A stretch of 15,512 bases of DNA. It comes from JACPTG01 sp964504135 (GTDB lineage Archaea; Nanobdellota; Nanobdellia; Woesearchaeales; UBA10216). The DNA lies in assembly GCA_964504135.1 (NCBI GenBank), contig CAZDCW010000034.1:1-15512 (forward strand), read 5' to 3'. This document shows positions 1 through 5,604 of this stretch, in pieces. The notes under the pieces were generated by a model. It saw nothing but the letters and a program-made list of their open reading frames with translations. It was not told where the DNA came from and did not search any database. Each line of letters opens with the position of its first letter. Position 1 is the first letter of the stretch. A program made the position numbers and the translations under genes.

Positions 1-37
1 GCATTGGACCCCTCAATAAATCTGACAAGCTGGACAT
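1..37 (-). CDS. 5' end of a further gene of the ribosomal operon (partial)
   Basis: An ATG on the minus strand at 37-35 opens a frame that runs without a stop to the window edge; only twelve codons are visible (MSSLSDLLRGPM). It starts 15 bases after the L31e stop, as expected for the next gene of the same transcript. In many archaea aIF6 follows L31e, but these residues do not look like the aIF6 N-terminus I know, so I name no product. The start is not firmly supported because no strong ribosome binding site precedes it. Confidence 0.35.
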   Translation of the reverse strand, partial: MSSLSDLLRGPM

Positions 38-52
38 TGACTAACCCCAGAA

Positions 53-550
53 TCAGACTTCTTTGGCTTCTGCAGCATCCCTCTTCTTTTGGCTGGCAGC
101 CTTTTTGGCGGCCTTCTTCCCAGTTTTAGCTTCCTTAGGCTTTGCGGGCTCTGCCCCGCCTTCTGTTTTCGCCTTTGGAACAACTTCCCCCTTATTCATT
201 TCGCCTTCCAGAACCTCCTTCAGCTCTGCCGCCTCCTTTGAGGTGTCCTTCTTTGGAACAGCCTTCTTCTCTTCCTTTACAGCAGGCTTTGGAGCACCAA
301 ACAATTCAGCGGTCACCACGCCTTTGTCATCCTTTACTGCGGTAACCTTGACGTGATGCGGCGGACTCTTAATGCCCCTCTCCCAGATTTTCCTGTTAAG
401 ATGGCCGCCTATAATGATGGTTTCAGCCTTCATATGCCTGGACAGGAATTGCCTCAGGGCAATCATTGCCTTGTTGGCCCGCTTGTACCTGGGCACCTTA
501 AGGAATTCCTTCCTCAACGGGACATTGTAGGTTCTTTCAAGAGCAGCCAT
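53..550 (-). CDS. rpl31e: Large ribosomal subunit protein L31e with long charged C-terminal tail
   Basis: L31e sits near the peptide exit tunnel of the archaeal and eukaryotic large subunit. Residues 1-90 match the family: YNVPLRKEFLKVPRYKRANKA, then the RQFLSRHMK helix, the LNRKIWERGI segment, and PPHHVKVTAVKDDKG close to the end of the fold. The family usually ends near residue 80-100. This protein continues to 165 residues with a tail rich in Lys, Ala and Glu, which is low complexity and probably disordered. It follows L39e by 15 bases, and an AAAGGT motif just before the ATG can serve as ribosome binding site. The assignment of the core is firm; the function of the tail is unknown. Confidence 0.93.
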   Translation of the reverse strand: MAALERTYNVPLRKEFLKVPRYKRANKAMIALRQFLSRHMKAETIIIGGHLNRKIWERGIKSPPHHVKVTAVKDDKGVVTAELFGAPKPAVKEEKKAVPKKDTSKEAAELKEVLEGEMNKGEVVPKAKTEGGAEPAKPKEAKTGKKAAKKAASQKKRDAAEAKEV

Positions 551-552
551 GT

Positions 553-580
553 TATACCTTTGTCTTTATACCTTTGTCTT
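553..580 (-). repeat. Perfect 14-bp tandem duplication across the L39e stop codon
   Basis: TATACCTTTGTCTT occurs at 553-566 and again directly at 567-580. On the coding strand one copy encodes the last residues of L39e and the first two bases of its stop; the other copy fills the spacer before L31e and places an AAAGGT motif a few bases upstream of the L31e ATG. Confidence 0.9.
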
Positions 581-739
581 GGTCCTTCTCCAGCTTCGCT
601 TTACAGCAGTATGCCTTCCGGGATGGACCCTTCTTCCCTTTCCATAAATCTTTGGCACTGTCCAGAAAGGAGCCCACTTAGTCTGCTCTCCCTTCTTCGC
701 CAGCTTCCTCTTCCTACTCGGATGCTTGTACCTTGCCAT
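566..739 (-). CDS. rpl39e: Large ribosomal subunit protein L39e
   Basis: L39e is a very small, basic protein that lines the exit tunnel of the archaeal and eukaryotic ribosome. The frame ends with the family signature RRVHPGRHTAVKRSWRRTKTKV (key part HP-RHxxxxxWRRTKxKV) and has the typical Trp-Pro-rich centre (KWAPFWTVPK). I choose the ATG at 739-737, giving 57 residues, because GAGGAG lies four bases before it. An upstream in-frame ATG at 760 would add seven residues and has no such site. The gene overlaps the 3' end of the preceding hypothetical gene by 26 bases, which suggests translational coupling. Confidence 0.92.
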   Translation of the reverse strand: MARYKHPSRKRKLAKKGEQTKWAPFWTVPKIYGKGRRVHPGRHTAVKRSWRRTKTKV

Positions 740-1214
740 AAAACTCCTCGCGCGCGCCATTTAAAGACAGCACAGAGCCATTAAGGGCCCCATTAGTATC
801 CGCAGCCAGGTTCAGAGCCGGATGCAGCCCATTTGGGATAACATAGGGCATGCTGTAATAATGCAATGGTACCAGTGCCCGCCTTCTGCGCTCTGCATCC
901 TCCCTCCTTGCATCAGCCTTCTGTTTCCTTACCACTTTATCATTTTCCACACCAGCCACCCATTCCCGGATGCCTTCGGCAGTGGAGCGCTCCCAAACTG
1001 ATTGTTCAAGAGGGGTGGTTGCCTCACAAAAATAACTAATGTCCCCCCGATTTGCAAGACCTTCCAGATGCTTACGGACTTCGGCCGCAGTCTGATTGTG
1101 CATAATTCCCATGTTCGGCCCTACAATCCTGTACATTTCGCAGTGTTCAGGAGTCCATCCGAGTTTGCATACCTTAACTTCCCTGTCCAACGCATCCATG
1201 CCGCTTTGCGCCAT
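714..1214 (-). CDS. Conserved-looking hypothetical protein inside the ribosomal operon
   Basis: I do not recognise this 166-residue protein. It starts at ATG 1214, one base after the PDCD5 stop, with GAGGAG five bases upstream, so it is probably translated as part of the operon. It has an N-terminal region with two Cys (KVCKLGWTPEHC), a helical middle part (AAEVRKHLEGLANRGD), a strongly basic and acidic helix at about residues 105-120 (RKQKADARREDAERRRR), and a C-terminal part rich in Asn, Leu and Gly. No signal peptide or membrane segment is visible. Its place between PDCD5 and L39e, where archaeal operons usually have nothing, suggests a translation-linked or lineage-specific protein, but this is inference. 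Confidence 0.75.
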   Translation of the reverse strand: MAQSGMDALDREVKVCKLGWTPEHCEMYRIVGPNMGIMHNQTAAEVRKHLEGLANRGDISYFCEATTPLEQSVWERSTAEGIREWVAGVENDKVVRKQKADARREDAERRRRALVPLHYYSMPYVIPNGLHPALNLAADTNGALNGSVLSLNGAREEFYGKVQASE

Positions 1215-1215
1215 T

Positions 1216-1545
1216 TTATCTCCTCACTATCCTACCCTGGCTCCTGGGTTCTGAAAGTTTCTTAAGCAGTTCCTTCATCTGCAAGTCACTTACGCTGTCT
1301 ATCCTTCCTGCCTGGATAAGCCTGGCCAGCACTACCAGAAGCTGAACCGCCTTTTCAGGGTGGGCTGCCTTAACGTTCCCATATCTTGTCAGCGCCTCCC
1401 TGGCCATCTTTGGCTTTACAAAAGCCTCCAGCGCGCCAATCTGCTGCCTGGCCTGCTGCTCCTCATCCATCTGCGCAGCAGCCTGATCCTGCCTCTGAAG
1501 CATCTCAAGCTTCCGCTGCCTTATCTGGTCCAACTCGTTTTCCAT
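1216..1545 (-). CDS. PDCD5-family DNA-binding protein
   Basis: Archaeal homologues of PDCD5 (the MTH1615/TFAR19 family) are small helical proteins reported to bind nucleic acids; their precise role is open. The sequence has the family pattern: an acidic-basic N-terminal helix (MENELDQIRQRKLEMLQ), a Gln-rich linker, the core FVKPKMAREALTRYGNVK with the usual Pro, Ala-Arg-Glu and Leu-Arg/Thr positions, then a LIQAGRI.....LQMKELLKKL end. I start it at ATG 1545 (109 residues), the normal family length. The longer frame to 1641 would add 32 Gln/Arg-rich residues that only mirror the S19e frame. It overlaps the S19e 3' end by 41 bases. S19e-PDCD5-L39e-L31e is a common archaeal gene order. Confidence 0.9.
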   Translation of the reverse strand: MENELDQIRQRKLEMLQRQDQAAAQMDEEQQARQQIGALEAFVKPKMAREALTRYGNVKAAHPEKAVQLLVVLARLIQAGRIDSVSDLQMKELLKKLSEPRSQGRIVRR

Positions 1546-2050
1546 CCTTCCTCTTCCTAGGCTCTGCCTTCCTCGGCTCTGGCTTTGGCTCAGCAGCAGC
1601 CTTTGGCCTCTTTGGCAATGGGCCTGAAAGGGCCTTTGCAAGGCTGTTAAGGAGTTTAGCCCCTTTTGGAGTCATAATCCTTCCCTTGCGCAGCCCCTTA
1701 GTTGCCTGCGCCACCAAACCTGCCTTTTCCAGCTGCTGAAAAATCGTCCTGATGATGTTTCCCGAGCCCTTGTAGGCGTGCTCACTTGCAACACCCCTGT
1801 TTTTCTTGCCACCGTACTTTGTCCTGAGCTTGGAAGTGCCCACAGGGCCAAGCCTGTAAACTGTCCGCAAAATCGCTGCAGAGCGGACATGCCACCAGTC
1901 CCTTTGCAAAGGAGGCCTTTCCCTGTCCCTTCCTGTCTTGACAAACACCGCCCAGCCCGGGGCCTTTATCTCAGGGTATTCCTGCAGCCTTGCAGCAAGC
2001 TCCTTGACGAACACTGAAGGATCAATGTCAACCGGCTTTATCATGACCAT
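1505..2050 (-). CDS. rps19e: Small ribosomal subunit protein S19e with C-terminal extension
   Basis: S19e is a winged-helix protein of the small subunit head, needed for subunit maturation. The hallmarks are present: WAVFVKTGRDRERPP, then DWWHVRSAAILRTVYRLGPVG, the loop TKYGGKKNRG, HAYKGSGNIIRTIFQQLEKAGLV and GRIMTPKGAKLLNSLA. The family normally ends near residue 150. Here about 35 residues rich in Lys, Pro, Arg and Ala follow. Possible starts are GTG 2053, ATG 2050 and ATG 2044; I take ATG 2050, but the data do not decide, as no clear ribosome binding site is present. It is the first gene of the operon, with a TATA-like TTTTAAAC about 35 bases upstream. Confidence 0.93.
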   Translation of the reverse strand: MVMIKPVDIDPSVFVKELAARLQEYPEIKAPGWAVFVKTGRDRERPPLQRDWWHVRSAAILRTVYRLGPVGTSKLRTKYGGKKNRGVASEHAYKGSGNIIRTIFQQLEKAGLVAQATKGLRKGRIMTPKGAKLLNSLAKALSGPLPKRPKAAAEPKPEPRKAEPRKRKDGKRVGPDKAAEA

Positions 2051-2082
2051 CACTTAGAATCCAAAAATCGGAGTGGGCTCTA

Positions 2083-2092
2083 GTTTAAAAGA
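2083..2092 (-). promoter_or_regulatory. Probable TATA box of the S19e operon
   Basis: On the minus strand the stretch reads ATCTTTTAAACTAG. Counting about 26 bases downstream puts transcription initiation near 2061, a few bases before the S19e start codons. The minus-strand leader would therefore be very short. Confidence 0.5.
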
Positions 2093-2328
2093 TTTATTGT
2101 TTTAGCCGGGTGTGGAGCACATACATCTAAGACCCCCATTGGAACCCACCCGTGTACAATAACTAATAGCAGGCTGTTCCTGCCTTGCTTCAGCCGCCCC
2201 TTTCAGGAGGTTCGTTACGTGCACTGTCTGGCTTCGTGCACTGTTCTGCAATGTCAACTCCCCTAAAATTGAACACGGAGAGAAAAGTCAAATGCCACCA
2301 GCCTGTAATGCCTGCCCAAACGCAACTA
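2093..2328. other. Spacer without a recognised gene between S19e and tRNA-Leu
   Basis: No convincing gene is visible. The spacer holds a possible long-range stem (CGGGTG 2107-2112 with CACCCG 2147-2152), a small hairpin (GCAGG/CCTGC, about 2169-2183), and a 10-bp direct repeat CGTGCACTGT at 2218-2227 and 2235-2244. A perfect AGGAGGT at 2205-2211 precedes GTG 2219, which opens a 15-codon frame with three Cys ending at 2266. These hints are too weak to call an RNA or a peptide gene. Confidence 0.4.
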
Positions 2329-2337
2329 TTATATACA
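2327..2337 (+). promoter_or_regulatory. TATA box of tRNA-Leu
   Basis: TATTATATACA centred about 29 bases before the first tRNA base fits an archaeal promoter for a tRNA transcribed with a very short leader. Confidence 0.65.
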
Positions 2338-2360
2338 TACCCGGAGGCCCTGCTGGCTGT

Positions 2361-2466
2361 GCGGGGGTGCCGGAGCGGCCAAACGGGCCAGGCTTAGGAC
2401 CTGGTGGCTTAGTGCCTGCGCGTGTTCGAATCGCGGCGATGCTGCGCGGATGTCACGTCCCCCGCA
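2361..2466 (+). tRNA. tRNA-Leu (anticodon UAG) with a 22-nt intron in the T-loop
   Basis: The acceptor stem is GCGGGGG (2361-2367) with CCCCCGC (2459-2465), discriminator A2466; CCA is not encoded. The D-stem is CCG/CGG (2370-2372, 2384-2386). The anticodon stem CCAGG/CCTGG (2388-2392, 2400-2404) closes the loop CTTAGGA, so the anticodon is UAG, reading the Leu codon CUA. A long variable arm (GGC/GCC) fits Leu, a type II tRNA. The T-stem GCGTG (2420-2424) pairs with CACGT (2454-2458), but 29 bases lie between the arms instead of 7; removing 2431-2452 restores the standard loop TTCGAAT and an 84-nt tRNA. Without the intron the gene would look broken and automatic scans could miss it. Confidence 0.92.
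2431..2452 (+). other. 22-nt bulge-helix-bulge intron in tRNA-Leu
   Basis: The precursor folds into the form cut by the archaeal splicing endonuclease. The outer helix is the T-stem (2420-2424 with 2454-2458). The central 4-bp helix is TTCG 2425-2428 with CGGA 2447-2450, including one U-G pair. The 5' bulge is AAT 2429-2431 and the 3' bulge TGT 2451-2453, three bases each. The intron helix is CGCGGC 2432-2437 with GCTGCG 2441-2446, with a GAT loop. Cutting after the second base of each bulge removes 2431-2452 and joins positions 59 and 60 of the T-loop. Confidence 0.88.
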
Positions 2467-2537
2467 TTACAAACTATATGTTCAGCCTCAACAATATTTA
2501 TAAAGCCGGCTGGCAAATCAAACAGGAAGGAACCGTG

Positions 2538-2561
2538 TTCTGCAATGTAACTGTTGCAGAA
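2538..2561 (+). promoter_or_regulatory. Inverted repeat upstream of the S-layer promoter
   Basis: TTCTGCAA (2538-2545) and TTGCAGAA (2554-2561) are perfect 8-bp arms around an 8-bp spacer. The element ends about 17 bases before the TATA box, a place where an archaeal regulator could act on transcription. This position is the only evidence for function. Confidence 0.5.
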
Positions 2562-2578
2562 TATAGGAATTCCAAAAA

Positions 2579-2587
2579 CTTTAAATA
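2579..2587 (+). promoter_or_regulatory. TATA box of the S-layer gene
   Basis: CTTTAAATA follows an A-rich stretch that could serve as BRE. Initiation about 26 bases downstream of its centre falls at 2609-2612, right at the ATG of the leader ORF, so the leader ORF could be leaderless. Confidence 0.7.
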
Positions 2588-2611
2588 CCAACGATTGTTT
2601 GTGTGACCTAA

Positions 2612-2677
2612 ATGGCTACCGCAACTGTTAAAGAAAGTGATAATCAACAACCAAAAATTCGGAGGTGTTTAGATTGA
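2612..2677 (+). CDS. 21-codon leader ORF overlapping the S-layer start
   Basis: ATG 2612 opens a 21-codon frame (starting MATATVKESDNQQPK) that ends at TGA 2675-2677. The stop shares two bases with the TTG start of the S-layer gene at 2674-2676 (TTGA), and the ribosome binding site GGAGGTG of the S-layer gene lies inside the leader ORF. The expected transcription start is at the ATG itself. This layout would allow translational coupling or leader-peptide control of the S-layer protein. That the peptide is made is inference; it resembles no protein I know. Confidence 0.5.
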   Translation: MATATVKESDNQQPKIRRCLD

Positions 2678-5343
2678 ATTTTAGAAAAACCATTCAGAAG
2701 ATAATGGCTTTGGGTGTCGGTGCAGCTTTTGTTGGCGCGACAGTCATGAGCGCAGCTGCTGCTGATTTGAAGGATTACCCTGCCCCATTCGTCCAGGATG
2801 GCAAGTTCAACGCCGTGCTGGTTGTTGGAGATGAGGCTGCTTCTTCAGACGTAATAGGCTCTGTTGATGTCGCAACAACCCTGCAGTACGCTGCAAAGGT
2901 CAAGAAGACAGTCAACACAGGAGGAGGCTCATCTGTAAGCCTTGCAGGAGATTCCAAAAAGGTGGAGGAGTCAACGAACCTGCTTGAGCTTGGTGAGAAC
3001 CTTACATCCATCAGGACCTCAATCACAAGCAGTGACCTGAAGGCCCTGCAGGATGGCTCAATCACAAACCAGTATGGCACGCACACATACACCCAGATTC
3101 TGGAGTTGCCAAAGTATGCATATGTCAGGTTCCTAAGGGACACGCAGAACGATGCTGAAGTGCACGTTGACAATGTTCCGGCAGACTATTTGCTCTTGCC
3201 CAGGAACACCACATCAGCGACAACGCATGCATACAACCTTAAGCTGTCCTTCAGCCCTGCACTGAAGTCCGACCACGCGACTTCTGGCACAAACCACCTG
3301 AAGGATGTCAAGAACAAGAAGATTAAGATACTCGGAAAGGAGTATGAAATACTGAAGGCAGACCACACAGCATACGGAAACGTAAAGCTGACATTGATGG
3401 CCGGAGCAGTCAGGGATGTCATGAATGAGGGTGACTCAAAGACCTTCACAGTAGGCGGAAAGGACTACGAAGTTACATTGGACTTTGTAGGCTCCACAGA
3501 AGCCAAGTTTATTGTGAATGGCCAGGTCACAGACTCCTTAAAGGAGTCGGACACATTCAGGCTGACTGACGGAACAGAAGTCGGCGTTGTGGACATACTG
3601 GCCCAGGAGTTTGCAGGAGGCAAGAGGGCTGTTGACTTCACGGTTGGAGCATCCAAGATAGTGCTGGAAGACACCGCAACCTTCACAAAGGGAGCTGGAG
3701 GAACAGTCACAATCGGCTCAAAGGACTCCAGCTACGTGAAGACAGACATTGTCACCGCAACAGACACAGGCACAAACGACAGCAGCTCCAAGGTGACGAT
3801 AAGCTCAATAGAGATATTTTACGACCCGTCATCTGTCCTGTACGTTGGCAAGGGCGAGAGCGGCTCAGCCATCGCAGAGGCTGTTGAGGGAGAAAAGGGA
3901 GTGTTCTTCCTGAACGGGTTTGACTACAAGTACGAGGGGCTGACGTTTGAATCTCCAGACGAGATCAAGATAAAGCCGGCTGGAAGCCAGGACTACAAGA
4001 TCCAGTTCAAGAACAAGGCAGGAATATCCTACTCCTCGCCATTGTTCGCGCTGGTTGGAGGAAACATAACCCTTGGCCAGTCAACGTCAACCACCGCAAG
4101 GCGGACACTGGTCCTGAACGAGACGCAGAACATAACCAAGGACGACTACCTGCTTGTCAGCAAGAACAAGTACAGCAGGATACTGCAGTTCAAGGACGCA
4201 GCGCCTGGCTCAAGTACAACTGACAATTCAGGAACAGTGAAGTTCAAGGATGTCGGTTCAGGCGACACATTTGAAGTGACATACGCCAGCCTTACAGGAG
4301 ACCTGGTGCTTGACGGAAACACCTACAGGGTACAGGTATCGTCAGACGCATCAAGCTCGCCTGTAAAGGTGGACATGGATGGCTCAGGAACAATCGGCCA
4401 GAATGCAGTTGGTGATGACTCCAATGACGGAATCTACACCTTCAACGAGGCATACATAACATTGCCTCAGCTGAGCGGCCCGCTTGGACCTAACCTGACC
4501 TCCAATCCAAACGGCGGAGGGGAAGTGATTGTAAACGGCGGTGTTGGAAACATCACACAGGTGCTCATAACCTCGCCACAGGATGAGGACAGCCAGAGAA
4601 GCGTATCGGGTGTTGTCTTCACAGTGTCAAGCGACGGAAAGCTCGACCTTAGCACTGTGAACGGAACCTACGACAACGTGGCTGACGTTGCAACCACAAC
4701 CCTGTCAACAGGACTCGGCCAGATTGGCGACAGTGCTGTAAAGTACGAGGGCTACACCTACTTCCTCGCGGATGACGGGACAAGCCTCGGCCAATACGGC
4801 ATGAGAGTGGTCTACGACAAGAAGAGCACAACCGCCACAGACCAGGATGAGGTAAGCGTCTGGGTGCCTAAGAGTTCAACCAGAGGTAATGTCTTCGTGA
4901 CATCTGGTGCGGTGAGCAAGACAGAGACAACCTCAAAGGAAGGCGAGGTCGTCTACTACGAGACAACGCCAATTGAGGTTGGAAGTGCCAAGCTGGCATC
5001 TGAAGTGCCCAACATCAAGGGTGTGAACGCCATAGTCGTAGGCGGACCATGCGCAAACACAGCTGCTGCAGCCCTAATGGGAAACCCAGCAGACTGTACA
5101 GCAGGCTTCGAGGAGGGCAAGGCAATGCTGAAGCTGTATGAGAACGGCAACAACGTTGCACTGCTTGTAGCTGGCTACAGCGCAATGGACACAAGGCGTG
5201 CCGCAAGAGTGCTTTCCAACTACGAGACCTACAAGGGCAAGCTCGTGGGCAAGGAAGTCGTGGTGGCAGGAACAAGCTTCACTGACATCTCAGTGAGCGC
5301 ACCTGCTCCAAAGGCAGCCGCAACAACCGAAGCATCAGCCTAA
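2674..5343 (+). CDS. S-layer protein (Methanococcales-type)
   Basis: This is the likely main surface-layer protein, secreted and assembled outside the membrane. I start it at TTG 2674 (889 residues), six bases after a full GGAGGTG. A GTG at 2665 lies within that site and is unlikely. Residues 1-30 are a signal peptide: basic MNFRKTIQK, hydrophobic ALGVGAAFVGATVM, cleavage after SAAAA. The N-terminal domain begins with YPAPFVQDGKFNAVLVVG and SSDVIGSVDVA, and the C-terminal domain has INAIVVGGPCANT-type (here VNAIVVGGPCANT), the CTAGFEEG segment and VAGYSAMDTRRAARVLSNYE. Both halves are typical of archaeal S-layer proteins of the Methanocaldococcus kind; the middle is beta-rich and variable. 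About nine N-x-S/T sequons are visible. Two Cys in the C-terminal part may form a disulphide. Codon use is strongly biased, as for a highly expressed gene. Confidence 0.93.
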   Translation: MNFRKTIQKIMALGVGAAFVGATVMSAAAADLKDYPAPFVQDGKFNAVLVVGDEAASSDVIGSVDVATTLQYAAKVKKTVNTGGGSSVSLAGDSKKVEESTNLLELGENLTSIRTSITSSDLKALQDGSITNQYGTHTYTQILELPKYAYVRFLRDTQNDAEVHVDNVPADYLLLPRNTTSATTHAYNLKLSFSPALKSDHATSGTNHLKDVKNKKIKILGKEYEILKADHTAYGNVKLTLMAGAVRDVMNEGDSKTFTVGGKDYEVTLDFVGSTEAKFIVNGQVTDSLKESDTFRLTDGTEVGVVDILAQEFAGGKRAVDFTVGASKIVLEDTATFTKGAGGTVTIGSKDSSYVKTDIVTATDTGTNDSSSKVTISSIEIFYDPSSVLYVGKGESGSAIAEAVEGEKGVFFLNGFDYKYEGLTFESPDEIKIKPAGSQDYKIQFKNKAGISYSSPLFALVGGNITLGQSTSTTARRTLVLNETQNITKDDYLLVSKNKYSRILQFKDAAPGSSTTDNSGTVKFKDVGSGDTFEVTYASLTGDLVLDGNTYRVQVSSDASSSPVKVDMDGSGTIGQNAVGDDSNDGIYTFNEAYITLPQLSGPLGPNLTSNPNGGGEVIVNGGVGNITQVLITSPQDEDSQRSVSGVVFTVSSDGKLDLSTVNGTYDNVADVATTTLSTGLGQIGDSAVKYEGYTYFLADDGTSLGQYGMRVVYDKKSTTATDQDEVSVWVPKSSTRGNVFVTSGAVSKTETTSKEGEVVYYETTPIEVGSAKLASEVPNIKGVNAIVVGGPCANTAAAALMGNPADCTAGFEEGKAMLKLYENGNNVALLVAGYSAMDTRRAARVLSNYETYKGKLVGKEVVVAGTSFTDISVSAPAPKAAATTEASA

Positions 5344-5348
5344 ATAAA

Positions 5349-5390
5349 AAAAACGGCCTAACGGCCTTTTTTTATCTTTTTCTTAATTTT
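5349..5390 (+). terminator. T-rich terminator after the S-layer gene
   Basis: An A-tract followed by two copies of CGGCC (CGGCCTAACGGCC, able to pair GGCC with GGCC and the A-tract with the T-tract) leads into TTTTTTT and further T-runs down to about 5400. T-rich tracts are the usual termination signal in archaea, and this one directly follows the stop codon. Confidence 0.7.
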
Positions 5391-5446
5391 CTTCTTTTAT
5401 GCAGCTAGCCTTTTGACAATTAACTTTAAACTCTTGACTAATAGCA

Positions 5447-5474
5447 CCCAAATTACGCTCTGGGCGTAATTGGG
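5447..5474 (+). repeat. Hairpin A of a twin-hairpin element
   Basis: CCCAAATTACGC (5447-5458) pairs with GCGTAATTGGG (5464-5474), leaving one bulged A. It abuts hairpin B without a gap. It may be an RNA structure, a terminator or an intergenic palindromic repeat. Confidence 0.75.
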
Positions 5475-5500
5475 CCCAATCAAGCTCCGCTTGATTTGGG
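5475..5500 (+). repeat. Hairpin B of the twin-hairpin element
   Basis: CCCAATCAAGC (5475-5485) pairs with GCTTGATTTGGG (5489-5500) around a TCC loop, again with one extra base in one arm. Its outer arms share CCCAA/TTGGG with hairpin A, but the inner sequences differ. Confidence 0.75.
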
Positions 5501-5537
5501 GGCTGTGGCTGACTTGGCTTAAGATGCCCCTATCGGG
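5500..5537 (+). repeat. Element copy 1: GGGCTGTGGCT ... CCCCTATCGGG
   Basis: GGGCTGTGGCT at 5500-5510 and AAGATGCCCCTATCGGG at 5521-5537 recur in the spacer at 11729-11767 with nearly the same internal length (38 against 39 bases). A small perfect hairpin ATGTG/CACAT follows at 5547-5560. The function is unknown. Confidence 0.55.
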
Positions 5538-5567
5538 TTTAACTCGATGTGCAAACACATGACCGGA

Positions 5568-5580
5568 TAAAATTTATAGA
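5568..5580 (+). promoter_or_regulatory. TATA box of the glycosyltransferase operon
   Basis: TAAAATTTATAGA lies about 30 bases before ATG 5605, so the transcript would start within a few bases of the start codon. No ribosome binding site is visible, which fits a leaderless or nearly leaderless mRNA. Confidence 0.6.
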
Positions 5581-5604
5581 TACGCCCACCACCAATTTGC
5601 CGTA

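Noticed and set aside
740..760. Upstream start of L39e at 760
   Set aside because: The ATG at 739 has GAGGAG at the right distance and gives the family length.
353..784. 143-codon plus-strand frame opposite L31e and L39e
   Set aside because: It is antisense to two certain ribosomal genes and has no family features.
1546..1641. N-terminal extension of PDCD5 up to 1641
   Set aside because: The extra residues are Gln/Arg/Ser-rich, overlap S19e out of frame, and the family begins at the Met of MENEL.
2185..2397. 70-codon plus-strand frame before and into the tRNA
   Set aside because: It ends inside the tRNA gene and has no binding site; nothing supports it.
2292..2606. 104-codon plus-strand frame with an upstream GGAGAG and a CxxC motif
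   Set aside because: It runs through the whole tRNA-Leu gene and the S-layer promoter; its Gly/Pro-rich middle is the tRNA sequence.
2665..2673. GTG 2665 as start of the S-layer protein
   Set aside because: The GTG is part of the ribosome binding site GGAGGTG; TTG 2674 has ideal spacing and gives a normal signal peptide.
5447..5560. CRISPR array or C/D box RNA in the twin-hairpin spacer
   Set aside because: There is no regular repeat-spacer pattern, and no convincing C and D box pair at the right distance.
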